From the NCBI RefSeq assembly GCF_000315625.1, contig NW_005434628.1:186434-250433 (forward strand): a stretch of 64,000 nucleotides of DNA, given 5' to 3'. Below, one piece after another: positions 22,290 through 33,732 of this stretch; the stretch's first letter is position 1; every line of letters begins with the position of its first letter. A program made the translations under genes and the position numbers. This DNA comes from Guillardia theta CCMP2712 (lineage: Eukaryota; Cryptophyceae; Pyrenomonadales; Geminigeraceae). Below the pieces are notes generated by a model that saw only the letters and a list, made by a program, of their open reading frames with translations, was not told where the DNA came from and made no database searches.

Positions 22290-23971
22290 CCCATCACTTG
22301 TATGTTTTAAAGTCGCCCCGCGTCTGACGACCGAAAGGGATAGTTTTCGTATCTGAGCTGTGAAACGTTGATTCTTAAGAGAGTCACAGAAAGCTCCAGG
22401 GCCGAAGAAGGTGGAGTTGGCTTCCGAGGCGCTGGGCGCTGTTCACGAGACCACCACCTTGACTCTACCGTGATCATACCCAAGTACCGGTCCTTTGAAG
22501 AGGAATTACATACACCCCTGGTACACGAGGCTCGAGATTGATATTTGAATTGACAGAGAACAAGAACCTGTCAATATTATAACCCTTTTAACTTTGAGTA
22601 AACTGATTATAATAGCCCCCAAGGTTTACAGCTCCCTTCGCTGCCGCTGAGTCAAGCTTGTGGCTTACACGGTGAGTGACAGTAGTAGTAATAACGTCTT
22701 TCGTCTGCGTCGGACCTCAACTCCGGTGAGATATCCTGTGCCGTCATGATCGGACATATCCGGTAACGTGACTACAATGCCAGTTTCCTTATGAGTCCCT
22801 GTCGGTGAGCTCGGAGGTGGTCCCGGCGGAGCCCGTGCCACACTCGGAACCAGGGGCGGCGGGCCGGCCCTGAGGCTCCCGACGGTACTGCTATCCGACC
22901 CTCCGACATCAAAGATTCCGGAGTGAGATGCCGTCCAGGCAGAGGCGAGGACTTTGAACTTCCGCAACTCAACTGAAGGCCGCCCGGCTACTGGAGGCGG
23001 ATGGCATGCCGGGTTAATCCTGGACTCTTCAGCATGTCACATGTTTTTGACAATGATGGTTGAATACCGGACCGTCTCGCTCGGAGCAAACTGCAAGCAG
23101 CAGCACAGCGGACTCCCGGAAGATCCGAGGGCATCGTCATGCATCACGGTGCTCAGCACGTCCTGCCAACCTGAGGCCTTTCTTCCCATCATTGCCAGCA
23201 CTGATGGACTCTTGCAGGATGATGCGTTGCGCTCAATTCTGTGGTACGGTCGCTGGCGGATCATCCGATCGCTCGGCGGACCGTCGCAAGGTTGTATGCG
23301 TCTCACTGGCAAGTTCCGCTGTCACATAGGAAGTGAAGGTATCATCAGTTAAGTTTGGGGGAAAGCAGTCGGCAGGATTAGGTTTGGTTCTTGCTGTCTT
23401 TTCTCTCCTCGCGGCGTTTGGCCCAGTGGACAGTGACCGCGACAGTGTCAGGGTCAAGCCTCCTCGACTCTGACCTGTTTGTCCTCGTACTGATCTTTAA
23501 CTTAACTTTGAGTAAAGGCTATCCGATCGATCAGGGCCCGTCCGAGTCACGGGGGCCGGCGGTCCGGCGACCACGGCAGTTGAGGCGGACCCGAGCCCAG
23601 GCTCGACTCGGCGTGACGGTCGACTCGCCTCGGACCGGCGGCGTCGGACTCAGTAAACTGGCACCCGCGGCCGCCGGGCCCGCCGCTGCCTTGCTATCAA
23701 TTTTGTGCTGTCCGAGTCTATGCAGGTGAGTTGCGGGGAAAGCTTGTTGGCAGGGAGGAGGGGGGAGGGGGGGGAGATGCGCAGGGGGGGGTGAGGAAGA
23801 GGAAGAGGAAGAGGTAGGGGAAGAGGCAGAGAGGAAGATGGTGCAATGCAAATTCCGCAAGGAAGAGAAGAAAAGCGGGAGGGGCATGTCCCTTGTATGA
23901 CCGTCTCTTACTCCCTCGCTTTGCTTGGCTTCCTACTGCGCTGAGCTGACGCGTTGAGGGCAGGCGCCATC
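22290..23971. other. 1.7-kb non-coding interval with GC-rich patches
   Basis: No gene recognised. It contains two clearly GC/CpG-rich patches (about 22735-22985 and 23420-23700), with AT-rich sequence around 22540-22630. AACTTTGAGTAAA occurs at both 22591-22603 and 23504-23516. The segment TCGTACTGATCTTTAACTTA (about 23487-23506) recurs nearly identically in inverted orientation at about 61805-61832. A G-rich tract follows at 23755-23830. I interpret the interval as an accumulation of decayed repetitive elements. Confidence 0.55.
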
Positions 23972-26861
23972 ATGAACGGTGACGAGCTAGATGATGCTCC
24001 GGTTTTAATCGACATGGAAGAAGTCCGCAATCTTGAGATGTCAGAGCAAACGCAGCTCGAGGCCAGCGACTCCCATGAGCCGGGCAGGGAGATCGAGGCG
24101 TCTCTGTTGAGCTTGCTCGAGAGGTTCGCGCTCAGAGCACATGCTGCTGTAGAACGAGAGTCTTATTGGAGCACCGCAGGTGCAGGACGATCGAAGAACT
24201 CGGGAAGCTGTCGAATGCAGTGCACAGGATCCACAGCTTCCTGGATGACGAGCTCGCTTCCAGGAGCTGCCCGGACCTCTCGGCAGACGAGGACATGGCA
24301 AGGAAGCTGCAGTACGAGTTGGAGAACGAGGATATCAGGCTGCAGGTGGAGATGATCGAGATGCGAAGCAAGCGACTTACGCCATCACAGAACGAGAGGC
24401 AGCTCGAGAACTCGAGGCTGTTCCAAGACTTCCTGGAGCAGGAGAGGACATGCCAGGTATGGCCCGACACCTCCGGGGCATGCCTCTCCTGAAGTCCCTT
24501 GCTGGGCAGGTTTGCGAGACCAGGTGCGATGCTGCCGAGATCGGCCGCAGCGTCCAACAGGTTGATTGCGGTCACCATGTCTGCGCAAGGTAGGAGGATG
24601 ACCAGAAAGACAAGACTGCCCCATCGTTGTCCTAACGCATTTGACCTGTGTCGCTCCCTGACTGCATGCTCCATCCGCTGCTCTGACAGCCTCTACTTTG
24701 TCTTCTCCCCTCGCTCCTCTTCCTCTCTCCATCCATCATCGTATCCTCCTGACGCTGTCTCTGTAGCTGCTTCAAGCAATTTGTGGATCAGCGGGAGCCG
24801 AGTCGGCAGACAGACTACGTATGTCCCATAGAGGGATGCGGCGAGCTCCTACATCAGATGAATGTACAGTCGTCCCTTCCCTTCCCTTCCCTTCCCTTTC
24901 CTCCCGAGCCCTTACCTCGCATTCCCTCCTCTTCCATTCCCTTCCTCCCCCCTCTCTCTCTCTCCGCTCTCTTCAGGGCTCGAGGTGATTCTCGGGGGTC
25001 CAGGTGAAAGGTCTGCTCCCTGCTGAAGACTTCGACAAGTATGTCTCGCTGCAGATCTTGGACATTGACGGTGAGCCCGCCCCTGATGGAGCGATTGCAT
25101 GAGCAAGTGGGGCAGACGGCTCTGCGACCATCGCCGGGAAGCTCGTGAAATGCCCGATGAAGTGAGAAACTTCGCCTTCATAGTGCCTCCTTCTCCTCTT
25201 GAAACACCTCCCTGCTATAGCCACTCCTCCTCTCTTTCCCTGCTTTCTTCCTTCTTTTCTCTCCTCGTCCTCCTCGTCCTCGTCCTCGTCCTCCTCGTCC
25301 TCCTCCTCCTCCTCCTCCTCCTCCTCCTCCTCCTCCTCCTCCTCCTCCTCCTCCTCCTCCTCCTATGTCACTACACGGCCTGATACCTCCACCAACAGCT
25401 GCGGTTGGGCTGTTATCATGGAGCCCTCGCACCAAGACAGGCAGCTCCCCCCTCACTGGAACAAGATGATCGGGATAGACGGCAAGCCGCTCTCCGAAGA
25501 AGCCTTCCGGCACCGCATGACGTACCGGTTCCGGTGCCGAAAATGCCCGGACACGGACTTCTGCGCCGAGTGCCTAGCGACGCCCTACCACAACGGGTTC
25601 ACGTGGTGTGTACTGTGGGGTGTGCGAGGAGGAAGGCGACTGAGGCTTGCGGCTGCAGTGAGGGGTTCGTGAGGTACAGCAGATCCCGCAAGTGCCGCTA
25701 CTGCGATGTTCAGATCACCAAGTCCGTCAGCCGGGAGAGGATGAATGACGTTAGCTACTTGCAGGTGCGAGACTGGAGAGCTTGCTTTCACGTGCTCTGA
25801 ACCTGTGATCCTCCTCCCCTCTCACCGTCCTCCTACATCTCACCACCTTCTCTGTTCCCTTCTCTGCCCCACTCCTCCTTCCCCCCCCCCTCCTCTCTTT
25901 CTTTCGTTCCTGCAGAGGATTCTAAGGGACAGATTGTACGACGTCAACCAATCCTCTCAGACCATCGCAAGTTTACAGCATCTTGTCCAATTGACCGATC
26001 CCCTCTCAAACCTGTGTGAAGGTATCGATCTTTTTCTAACCTCCTTACCCTCCTTTCCTCCTCCTCTTCCTCCCTCCCTCCCTCCCTCCCTCCCGTCCCC
26101 TCCTCTATTGCCACGTGACGATGCTGGATCAGCCAATGAGTGCCAGCAGAAGGCAAGACAAGGCTGCTGCTGCATCCTCCCTTGCGGGCATGTCTGTCTG
26201 GGACTGCGAGGAGAGCGACAGTGTCTTGGCTGCCTGCAGTGCGAGGAGATGCAGGGAGCAGAGGAGGTGAAAGTCGCCGCCAGCGATCTCTGCAGCATCT
26301 GCTGGGTCGAAGAGCTCCGCTGTGCTCCCTGCATCAGACTCGAGTGCGGACATGGTAAGCTAGTGAGGGGAGCGAGGAAGAGGAGGGAAGGAGAGGAGGG
26401 AGAGGAGAGGTGCAAGGGAGAGAGATACGGGGAAGCAGTGCTATGGAGGAGAGAAGTTGGGCAGGAAGGATACAGAGGGAAAGTTGAGATGTTTTGGGAG
26501 GGGGAGAGATCGGGAGCAGAGAGGTACGGGAGGCATTAGGAGGTGCGAGGGCAGAAGGCTATGGACGAAAGAGGAGGCAGAGGAGGAGGAGAGTGACGGT
26601 AGCTATTTCAGTATTCCACTACTCGTGTGTAGTTTCGAAGATCAAGAACTTGTGGTCGGGGGTTCGGATCACCTTTGGATTCTTGGAATGCCCCCTGTGC
26701 AAGAAGCACATGAAGGTGAGACGGTCAAGTCTGAGGCCCCCGCTGCCTGTGAAGCCCCAAGGTCGAGGAGGGAGTGAAGACGTGCCAACAGGCAAAGGCG
26801 ATCGAAGACATTATAAAGCCCGGGCTGGAGCTTTACCAGGTGAGGGAGCAGGAGCATGGAA

Positions 26862-26929
<68 letters not shown>

Positions 26930-28358
26930 TACGAGGACCTGCTAGTCTCAGGAAGGTAGGGACGAGAACAGCAGGAACGAGGAAACTAGGAGGCAGGGGG
27001 AGACTGGAGGACGAGGAGGAGGCAGCCAACTGAAGGGCTTCACTAGGCCATCCTCACAAAGGCAGAGCAGCGACTTGCACTCGAAGGAGGGCACAAAGAC
27101 GCGCCAGAGCTACGAGCAGGTCGAACTCGATGGTGATGGTGTTGGCGGTGATGAGGAGGAGCAGGAGGGAGGTACCACAAGCAGCCCGGGGAATATGCCA
27201 TGCACAAGTTTGCCTACTACCTTTGCTATAAGTGCAAGCAGCCCTACTTCGGAGGGCACAGGAGCTGCGAGGTCGCTGCTGGAGTAGGCGAGGAGCGGGT
27301 ATCGTCGCGTCCTCCTGCTGTCTCCTCCCTCCATCTTATCTTTTCCCTTCAAGGCTCCTCCTACCTCTATTTCCTCCTTCTTCACGCCTGACCCCCCTTG
27401 TCCTCTCCTTGCCCTGATCCCCTTCATTCTATTAACGAGAATTGAAGCAATTCGACGAGCGAGAGAAAATCTGCGGGGGATGCTCAGCTATGGGAGCAGC
27501 CGCATGTCCCAAGCATGGAACCGAAGCGATCGAGTACAAGTGCAAGGTCAGCAAGAGACCCTGCTCCCCTCCCGTACTTTTATCCCTTCCTCCTCCTCCC
27601 TCCTCCTCCCTCCTCCGTTCCCCTCAGTCCTCTTTCGATCCTGACGCCTAAACTTGCAGTTCTGCTGCTCTGTCGCCTCGTGGTTTTGCTGGGGCACAAC
27701 ACACTTCTGTGACTCTTGTCACCGCAAGCAGGTAAGGAGGAGAGAGAGCGTCAGCCGCTCCTTCCTCCTCCTCCTCCTCCTCTTCCTCCTCCTCCTCCTC
27801 CTCCTCCTCTTCCTCCATCCCTACTCCTCTTCCTCCATCCCTACTCCTCTCCCTCCCTCCCTGGATCTTTCACTTGCTCGCTGGTTTGACCGTCTGCTCA
27901 TGATGAGCACAGGGTACAGCCGAGTCGATGAGCAGGAAGGCGCAAAAGGATCTGCCGACGTAATGAGCGTGCGAGTCTTGCGAACGAAAGATTGACTTGA
28001 ACATGCCGCAGTTGTACCCCGAAGACCTGCCCTCTCCGTATCCCTCATCCAAAGTACTCTCTTCCTCCTCCTTCCCCCTTCCTTCCTCCCTCTCCTCCTC
28101 CGCTTCCAGCCTCCCTCTCTCCCTCTCTCCCTCTCTCCCTCTCTCCCTCTCTCCCTCTCTCCCTCTCTCCCTCTCTCCCTCGTATCAACAACACAATCTA
28201 CACGTCCTCGTCCTCATTCATCCTGCTCATCCATCTCTGTCTTGCTGCTTGTCGCACGTCCTTTCCCTCTCATGCCTCCAATCATTTGCATTCTAAACAG
28301 GAATGGAACGGAATTCGTCCTTGGTTGTCAGATCTGTCGATCCGAATCCTTCTGCTGA
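23972..28358 (+). CDS. E3 ubiquitin ligase: RING1/IBR module fused to MYCBP2-type RING-Cys-relay
   Basis: Exons: 23972-24123, 24180-24456, 24510-24589, 24767-24863, 25004-25070, 25116-25161, 25399-25605, 25659-25764, 25916-26021, 26133-26354, 26612-26715, 26792-26839, 27047-27119, 27165-27298, 27448-27546, 27660-27731, 28012-28053, and a last exon near 28301-28358 whose junction is unresolved; about 660 residues. After a helical N-terminus comes a RING1-like module (CETRCDA, VDCGHHVCARCF, YVCPIEGCGELL) and an IBR-like module (KCPMNCGWAV, FRCRKCPDTDFCAECLATPY, HNGFTC, KCRYCDVQI). Then a C-terminus closely like human MYCBP2: PCGHVCLGLRGERQCLGCL, a RING (CSICW...LECGHVFHYSC...ITFGFLECPLC), and the tandem-cysteine part (CYKCKQPYFGGHRSCEV, ICGGCSAMGAAACPKHG, FCCSVASWFCWGTTHFC, FVLGCQICR). 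MYCBP2 relays ubiquitin between two cysteines and esterifies Thr/Ser. No RBR Rcat was recognised. Several introns hold long simple repeats. Confidence 0.85.
25262..25365 (+). repeat. CTC/CTCGTC microsatellite in an intron
   Basis: A pure CTC trinucleotide run preceded by CTCGTC units, inside the 237-nt intron 25162-25398 of the ligase gene. The tract explains most of the extra intron length compared with the usual 50 nt. Confidence 0.95.
26852..26930 (+). repeat. GAGCAG hexanucleotide repeat in an intron
   Basis: About ten GAGCAG units in the 207-nt intron 26840-27046 of the ligase gene. The same hexanucleotide makes up the MutS2 intron tract at 49.2 kb and part of the RS-domain coding region at 20.4 kb. 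Confidence 0.95.
28105..28182 (+). repeat. CTCTCCCT octanucleotide-type repeat
   Basis: Eight to nine repeats of CTCTCCCT in the last intron of the ligase gene, shortly before the final exon. Its presence may be linked to my failure to resolve that junction. Confidence 0.9.
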
Positions 28359-28579
28359 AGACTGGAGATACAAGTAGGAGCAGGTGCGGGGCTGGAGGAG
28401 GAGGAGGAGGAGGAGGAGGAGTGTACGTTGTTGGCAGTGAAGATATTGTAATATCAGCAGCAATCTGCGCAATTTGTGCCTTCATTGAGATGATTTTAAT
28501 GTTCGTGCAAGGGTCATCTCAGGTCTTGGGGCCGCCAACCAGCATAGACTACAAGGGACTCTGAGGGGACGGGAGCATC

Positions 28580-29149
28580 TCAGCAGTCTGTGGACTGTTT
28601 CTTGAGGATGAACGCGCTCTGAATCGCCTCCTTCTCAGCGCTGGACGTCGCAGCATCTCGGGCAAGCACGTCCACCAGATCATGGAACGCCTCCCCGCAT
28701 GCCGTGAGGGGGTCGATGGAGGTCAGAAGACCTTGCGGAGCAAGCTTGTTCTGCTTCCAGCATGGCAGGCAGTTGTCAAGGGGCTGAGAAGTCACTGTCG
28801 CACGTTGTTGCCCTTTCCTTGCTGCATTGAGGGCTACAGGACGAGTTCTGTCAGCTCCGCTCCCCGTGTCTTCCCCCTGCTCGTTCTCAGAATGCTGCAA
28901 TCGGATTTTCGTGGCTTGCTCGACCCTGGGCAGAGGCCGACGATCGAAACTGATCGCATGCTGCTTCGCAAGCCTAGCTGAGATCCTCCGCTCCTCCACG
29001 TCCTTCTCCTCCCTCGTTCTGAGCACTTCGTTCACTCGCTCCTGCGCTGTATTCAGAAAGAGAAGATGGGCGAAGAGAAGAAAAGCTACAAGAGCAAGGA
29101 GGGCGGGATGCGACAGGGAAAAGGAGAGGAAAAGGAGAGGAAAAGGTAT

Positions 29150-29187
<38 letters not shown>

Positions 29188-29483
29188 AAAATGTGGAGAG
29201 ACAGAGAGGGAAGGCAGGAAGGGAAGCGAGGAGAGGGAACGGGGTACAGGAGGAACGGAGCAATGGAAGAGGAGCAGACCTGCATGTCCAGGAACAAGAG
29301 GCTCGCGGTAAATTGTTTCCTCCTCACGCGCTTGTCGTCCTCGGGCCCAAAATCGTAGAAAGGGATCCCAGAGCCAGGAAACCACGGGAAAGTGTTGAAG
29401 ACATTTCGCTTCCTTTTCCTGTCCTCACACTGTCGACAGACTGAATGCTCCATGGTCGGGGAAGCCCGTCTTTCTCCAGACAT
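28580..29483 (-). CDS. Hypothetical basic/helical protein, two exons
   Basis: Exons 29483-29280 and 29041-28580, phase 0, 221 residues. The N-terminus holds SVCRQCEDRKRKRNVFNTFP followed by WFPGSGIPFYDFGPED, an aromatic/Gly-rich block. The second exon begins with a charged helix (ERVNEVLRTREEKDVEERRI) and ends in another (ATSSAEKEAIQSAFILKKQ). I do not recognise a family. The two Cys near the start (CRQC) could form half a metal site. The intron (238 nt) contains a GGGACA hexanucleotide array. The gene converges on the ligase gene; their 3' ends are about 220 nt apart. Confidence 0.7.
29151..29187 (+). repeat. GGGACA hexanucleotide repeat in an intron
   Basis: Six GGGACA units within the intron of the hypothetical gene at 28.6-29.5 kb, flanked by AAAGGAGAGG purine repeats. 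Confidence 0.9.
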
Positions 29484-29933
29484 TGTTACACCCGTTTACA
29501 GGTACTATTCCTTCGATCTCGTTGTACAAGCAGAAGTTGTTAGGTAATCTGCGAAGTAACCGTCATCATGGCATCACAATAAATCAACACGTTTCTAGTT
29601 CTGGTGATCGGAATGTCAATTCACGATTTCTTAGCCCCCTGATTTTTTCTTGCAGAAGAAAGACAAGAAAGCATCACAGCAGTGTGCAACGAATCAAAAG
29701 TCAGGACATTCAAGTCAAAGATGCAATGTTAGCTTGAATGTGAGGGCGATGAATGCAAGGTTAAGGAAGTAAATGTACGAAAGCTTTCGTGGCTGCATTG
29801 GAACACGGGAGTCAAGGTCAGGACACAGAGGAGGAGGAGGAAGATAGACAATGGTAGGTGGTAAGTAAGATTCATCGGATTCTAGTCAGTAACAAACGAG
29901 GACGACGCGATAAAAAGCCTGTGGAGGACGAGA

Positions 29934-29978
<45 letters not shown>

Positions 29979-31461
29979 TGAGCAGGATGACAATCATGCG
30001 ATGCATTATGAGTACGGGGCCGGGGGAAACGTGGGGGTAGGGGTAGCATTGACATGGGTGGGAGATCGTGGCGAAAGAGACCCTAGGGTGTAGCTCTGCA
30101 AGGGTGAATCCTAACCCGTGTTGACATGTGGATTTTACAGTATAAATCTATGGTAGGGTGATATTTTGGAGGGGTCAATCAGGAAAATTTCTTTTCTTAT
30201 AGGTAGGGGTCATATATCCCACCCCTCACATCGGCCTCGTGTTTGATCATCCAGCGGACGGATCGGCCTAACAAAATCCCATCATAATAATGCTTTATGG
30301 GGGGTGGGGGTACTAATATACCCCTCCATTTTACATGAAATGGTTGTTTTATGTAGGGTATGGTGGTTGAAAGAGAACAGGAGGTAGGGTGATCTTCGAG
30401 AGATCCCGATCCTTGGAGATACGAAAAATACTTCCACTAGTGTTTAGCATAGGGTAGGGTACATACAGTACCCGTCCTTTCAAATGTTTGAAATGGGGTA
30501 CGAGGGGGGGGTGTAAAGTCACAACCGGGGTGCTCCTACTTGGGTACCAATGATGAAAAGAACTCTTTTCGGCTACAAAACGGTGCACAGCCTCGGACAA
30601 TGTGACCTGCAATGTGACTCTGTTTTGAGCGGGGATGCGGGGCGCCCCGCCTTCAAGGCTCAGTGGCCCGGGCACGGTTAAGTCACTGAGGGAAGGCCAA
30701 CGGGCGCGCGGCCGATCGGACCAGGCCGCCCCGACACGGCCCGGAGTCGCGGGCCGTGTGCCGCAGTGCCGCTGTGCACAGTTCCGAAGTTCCGTACCGT
30801 CCGAGTCGCCCGGCTCTTTACACGGTCACCGTCGCCGGGGCGGCCACGACTCACAGTCAGTCACCCCGGACTGGGGCGGATATGATAGCCAGTGGCATGA
30901 TCGGACCGGGTGCCCGGCGGCACGCCGGGCGGCCGGCCCGCCGGGACGTCGGACCGTACCGGGGTACTACGGTATGCTGGCACGCCGACTCGGAAACGCC
31001 GGCGGCCGCGGCCGGGCCGCGCGTCACGGCCGTGCCGCAGTGCCACCATCGGACCTGAATCGATTCAATCATCAATTTTGTTGAGTCTAATCGATTCAAT
31101 TCACACCAAAATGACAGAAGGCTACAGGCTACGAGTAGACAACAGTATGGCATGAGGGAGAGGCGGAGGTAGAGTAAGCTGCACAGGAGAGAAATGTAGT
31201 AGTCGTGTCTTCTCTGACGAGTTTGCATGAGAAGGAGAGGACAGATACCCTGGTGCGATCATCTTGGCAACTCCGCAAACCACATTGCAACGTCTAGTGC
31301 CCTGCAAGACAACAGCTCCTGCTCCCATCATCACGGACTTTGTTTGCTGTGTTGTAAAGCATGACACTTAGTGAGAAAATATCACATTCTTCAGCAAATT
31401 TTGCGCATGCAAGACTTTCGTCCGATCTGTGCGTTATCCTCTGAAGTTTGGTCCCAGGATC
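29484..31461. other. 2-kb non-coding interval: GACGAG repeat, TACCC-rich zone, GC-rich block
   Basis: No gene recognised. In order: a GACGAG microsatellite at 29926-29979; a zone from about 30040 to 30530 dense in GGTAGGG/TACCC words (GTAGGGTA, GGGGTAC, TACCCC); then a CpG-rich block from about 30630 to 31065 with very high GC content, including GTGCCGCAGTGCC twice (near 30758 and 31034). At 31066-31110 ATCGATTCAAT occurs twice. The TACCC zone plus GC block recurs in inverted order at 61.8-62.2 kb, so this is probably a dispersed repetitive element. Confidence 0.6.
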
Positions 31462-32642
31462 ATGAGCCAACGAGGAGCACCTCCGCCGCTTCCTGCGAAG
31501 CCAGCCCATCTGACAGGAGCGGTACATGGATGTACTGCGAACTCAGCAACATTGCCTCTCACTCTTGGCTTCAGGCGTCCAACGAAGATGACGATGACAA
31601 GCCCAACGATGGGTCCGTCTTCTTCTGCCTGACCATCGAATGACTGGCAGGTGTAACAGGTACAAAGTGCCCGAGAAGGTGGGAGTGCAAGAGCTGCTGG
31701 CCAAGGACCAGAATGACGAGTCTCTCCGGAGGTACAAGGAGCAGGTGCAGCGATCTTGGGTGCTCCCTTGCCCGGTCATGGTCGTTGACTAGTCCTTCAG
31801 CTTCTGGGAGCAGCTGCCAAAGGTCAGCTGGCCGTCGACCCCAACGACAAGCGCAGAGTTGTGATCACAGAACTCAAGGTACGTGAGGAGAGCAGCAGAG
31901 GAGATCGAGTTCATCTCAAAGTTCTGTTAGATCCTCTTCGAGGATCGACCTGGAGGCGACATCACATACACCCTCAACACGCCACAGGACGTCAAGGCCA
32001 TGAAGTCGAAGCCATTCGTGCGTCTCCTCTCGTCCCAGCCTGCCGTGCTGCTAAAACCTGCGTGAAGGTCTTGAAGGAGAAGTGCAACTACAAGATACAG
32101 ATATCCTTCCGCGTCCAGGTGTAGCGTCTGGGTTGTCCACTGCCCAGCTGCTGATCGTGTTCCGCAGCACGAGATTGTTTCAGGTTTGAAGTACATCAAC
32201 AAGGTCCGATCATCAAAGTCTTGAGTCGACATCTTCTGGTGGAGTTGAAGTCATGAGCAGGTGTACAAGGCAGGATTGAGATTGCGGAAGGACGAGGAGA
32301 TGCTCGGGAGGCAAGAGGTATCCCCTGGTTATGTAGGTGACTGAAGCTTTCTTCACGACAGCTATGCTCCCCAACCACAACCCTACGTCGTGACCATCCC
32401 TAGACAAGTCGACCTCTTGTTTGCCCCTGGCCGGTGAGCTGACGTCAAACTTTCCAGACTTGGGAAGAGGCTCCGTCCGGATGGTTCGCTCGCGGGGGGT
32501 TTACGGCGAACTCTTCGTTCGCAGATGATGACGGGGTGAGTCAACTTCCAGGCAGTCTTGCGTGCTCTGAGCTTCATGGCCACGTCAGGTCAAGCACTTG
32601 GAGTACGAGTACGCTTTCGAGATCAAGTCTGGCTGGAGTTGA
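31462..32642 (+). CDS. Rho GDP-dissociation inhibitor (RhoGDI)
   Basis: Exons: 31462-31521, 31575-31612, 31660-31744, 31801-31878, 31931-32017, 32068-32118, 32168-32203, 32261-32310, 32362-32407, 32458-32535, 32589-32642. Phases agree; 220 residues, the usual family length. The acidic/Pro-rich N-terminus is followed by YKVPEKVGVQELLAKDQNDE and the SLRRYKEQ regulatory arm, which binds the GTPase switch regions. The immunoglobulin-like prenyl-binding domain follows: VVITELKILFEDRPGGDI, YKIQISFRVQHEIVSGLKYI, MLGSYAPQPQPYV, EEAPSGWFARGGF, EYEYAFEIKSGW. It extracts prenylated Rho/Rac GTPases from membranes and keeps them GDP-bound in the cytosol. The intron 32311-32361 is of the GC-AG class, its donor reading AG|GCAAGAG; the others are GT-AG. 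Confidence 0.97.
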
Positions 32643-32882
32643 AGGTGGGAAAACTCCCTCAGGTTCAGGGTACTATCTTGGTTGAGCGCCGCTGGACGCG
32701 GATACAGTTTTCCTTTAAAGCGTGTTTACAACAAGACACAAGAATATTCTCATCATCTCTAAAAACAAAGAGTTCAAAAACTTGCCCAGTTCTTTGGGTA
32801 GATCGTTTAAGAGTGTTCCAATGGGAAAACTGACACCAAGACAAAACTGTTTGGCGTAATGCGCCAAGAAGGAGAAGGAGGA
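32643..32882. other. Convergent 3' interval
   Basis: 240 nt between the RhoGDI stop and the stop of the 73-residue gene on the other strand. I see nothing beyond presumed 3' UTRs. Confidence 0.6.
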
Positions 32883-33335
32883 TTACATTGTCAACGGAGG
32901 AGCTGCATACGAGGCATCATTGTACCTGAATGATTGTAAGTACAGCACAGCGCGTTGATAGAGGACAGCGAGAAAACAAAGGCTGAAGGAGGGGAGGGCA
33001 ACGGCGACAAACTTACTCGACGTTCTCCAAGATCTTTTGAAGGCAGTGCTTCTGCTCCATCTCAGTGGTGAAATGAGACACACAGAAGTCCAGGGCTTGA
33101 CGCTTCTGCCTCTGGATCTGTTCGTCTACCATCACACCTCCTTCGCGCTGCATTCATCTACCTCTTCCTCGGGTAGCCACAGGATGGGGAACCCTGACAT
33201 GCTGGTCGCTGCGTCTGATTTTGCGGCCGACCGTCATGTCAGAAGAAACCAAGTGCGAGAATGAGTGAAGGAAAGCTTACCTGACTGAAGACTCTCCAAC
33301 TCACGCAACAGTTGAAAAACCTTGCAGACGAGCAT
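32883..33335 (-). CDS. Conserved-looking small protein, 73 residues, 3 exons
   Basis: Exons 33335-33281, 33140-33017 and 32925-32883; phases agree; 73 residues. The start MLVCKVFQLLRELESLQS is a short amphipathic helix. The middle is helical and charged (DEQIQRQKRQALDFCVSHF, TTEMEQKHCLQKILENVE). The last exon encodes YNDASYAAPPLTM. The compositional quality and the tight splicing (introns of 91 and 140 nt) say it is a real gene. It could be a small subunit of a larger complex, perhaps mitochondrial or cytoskeletal, but I do not recognise it. Confidence 0.7.
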
Positions 33336-33696
33336 GTCACTTTGAATTCATGGCTTTACAGGACAAACAGGGCAGTACGATAAACAGGGTCGATTTCACA
33401 CATGACAACAACTCTGACATTGCATATCCTTCTTCTCTTCTCAATACAAACATCGATCATCCTCCTCGTCCGCTCTTTCTCTCCTCCTCCTCCTCCTCCC
33501 CTCCCAGTCCCCTCCGGAACACATCGCGACCATACCATCTTTTTCCGGGTAGGTTTTACAAGGATGCTCCCTTCGAGGTACCCGTACAATTACCTTTCTT
33601 TACAGGGGTACTTGAAAGAACAAAAACAAAACCGAAAAAAAGTCAGAGAGAAGCTTCCTTGACTCTACTAGGCTACTACGCTGCTCTCGAATGACT

Positions 33697-33732
<36 letters not shown>

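Noticed and set aside
30040-30530. Interstitial telomere array
   Set aside because: GGGTA/TACCC words are dense but not in a regular tandem, so a telomeric origin cannot be claimed.
30635-31084. A 149-codon frame in the GC-rich block
   Set aside because: Arg/Gly/Ala-rich product of high GC content, no conserved features, and other frames are equally open.
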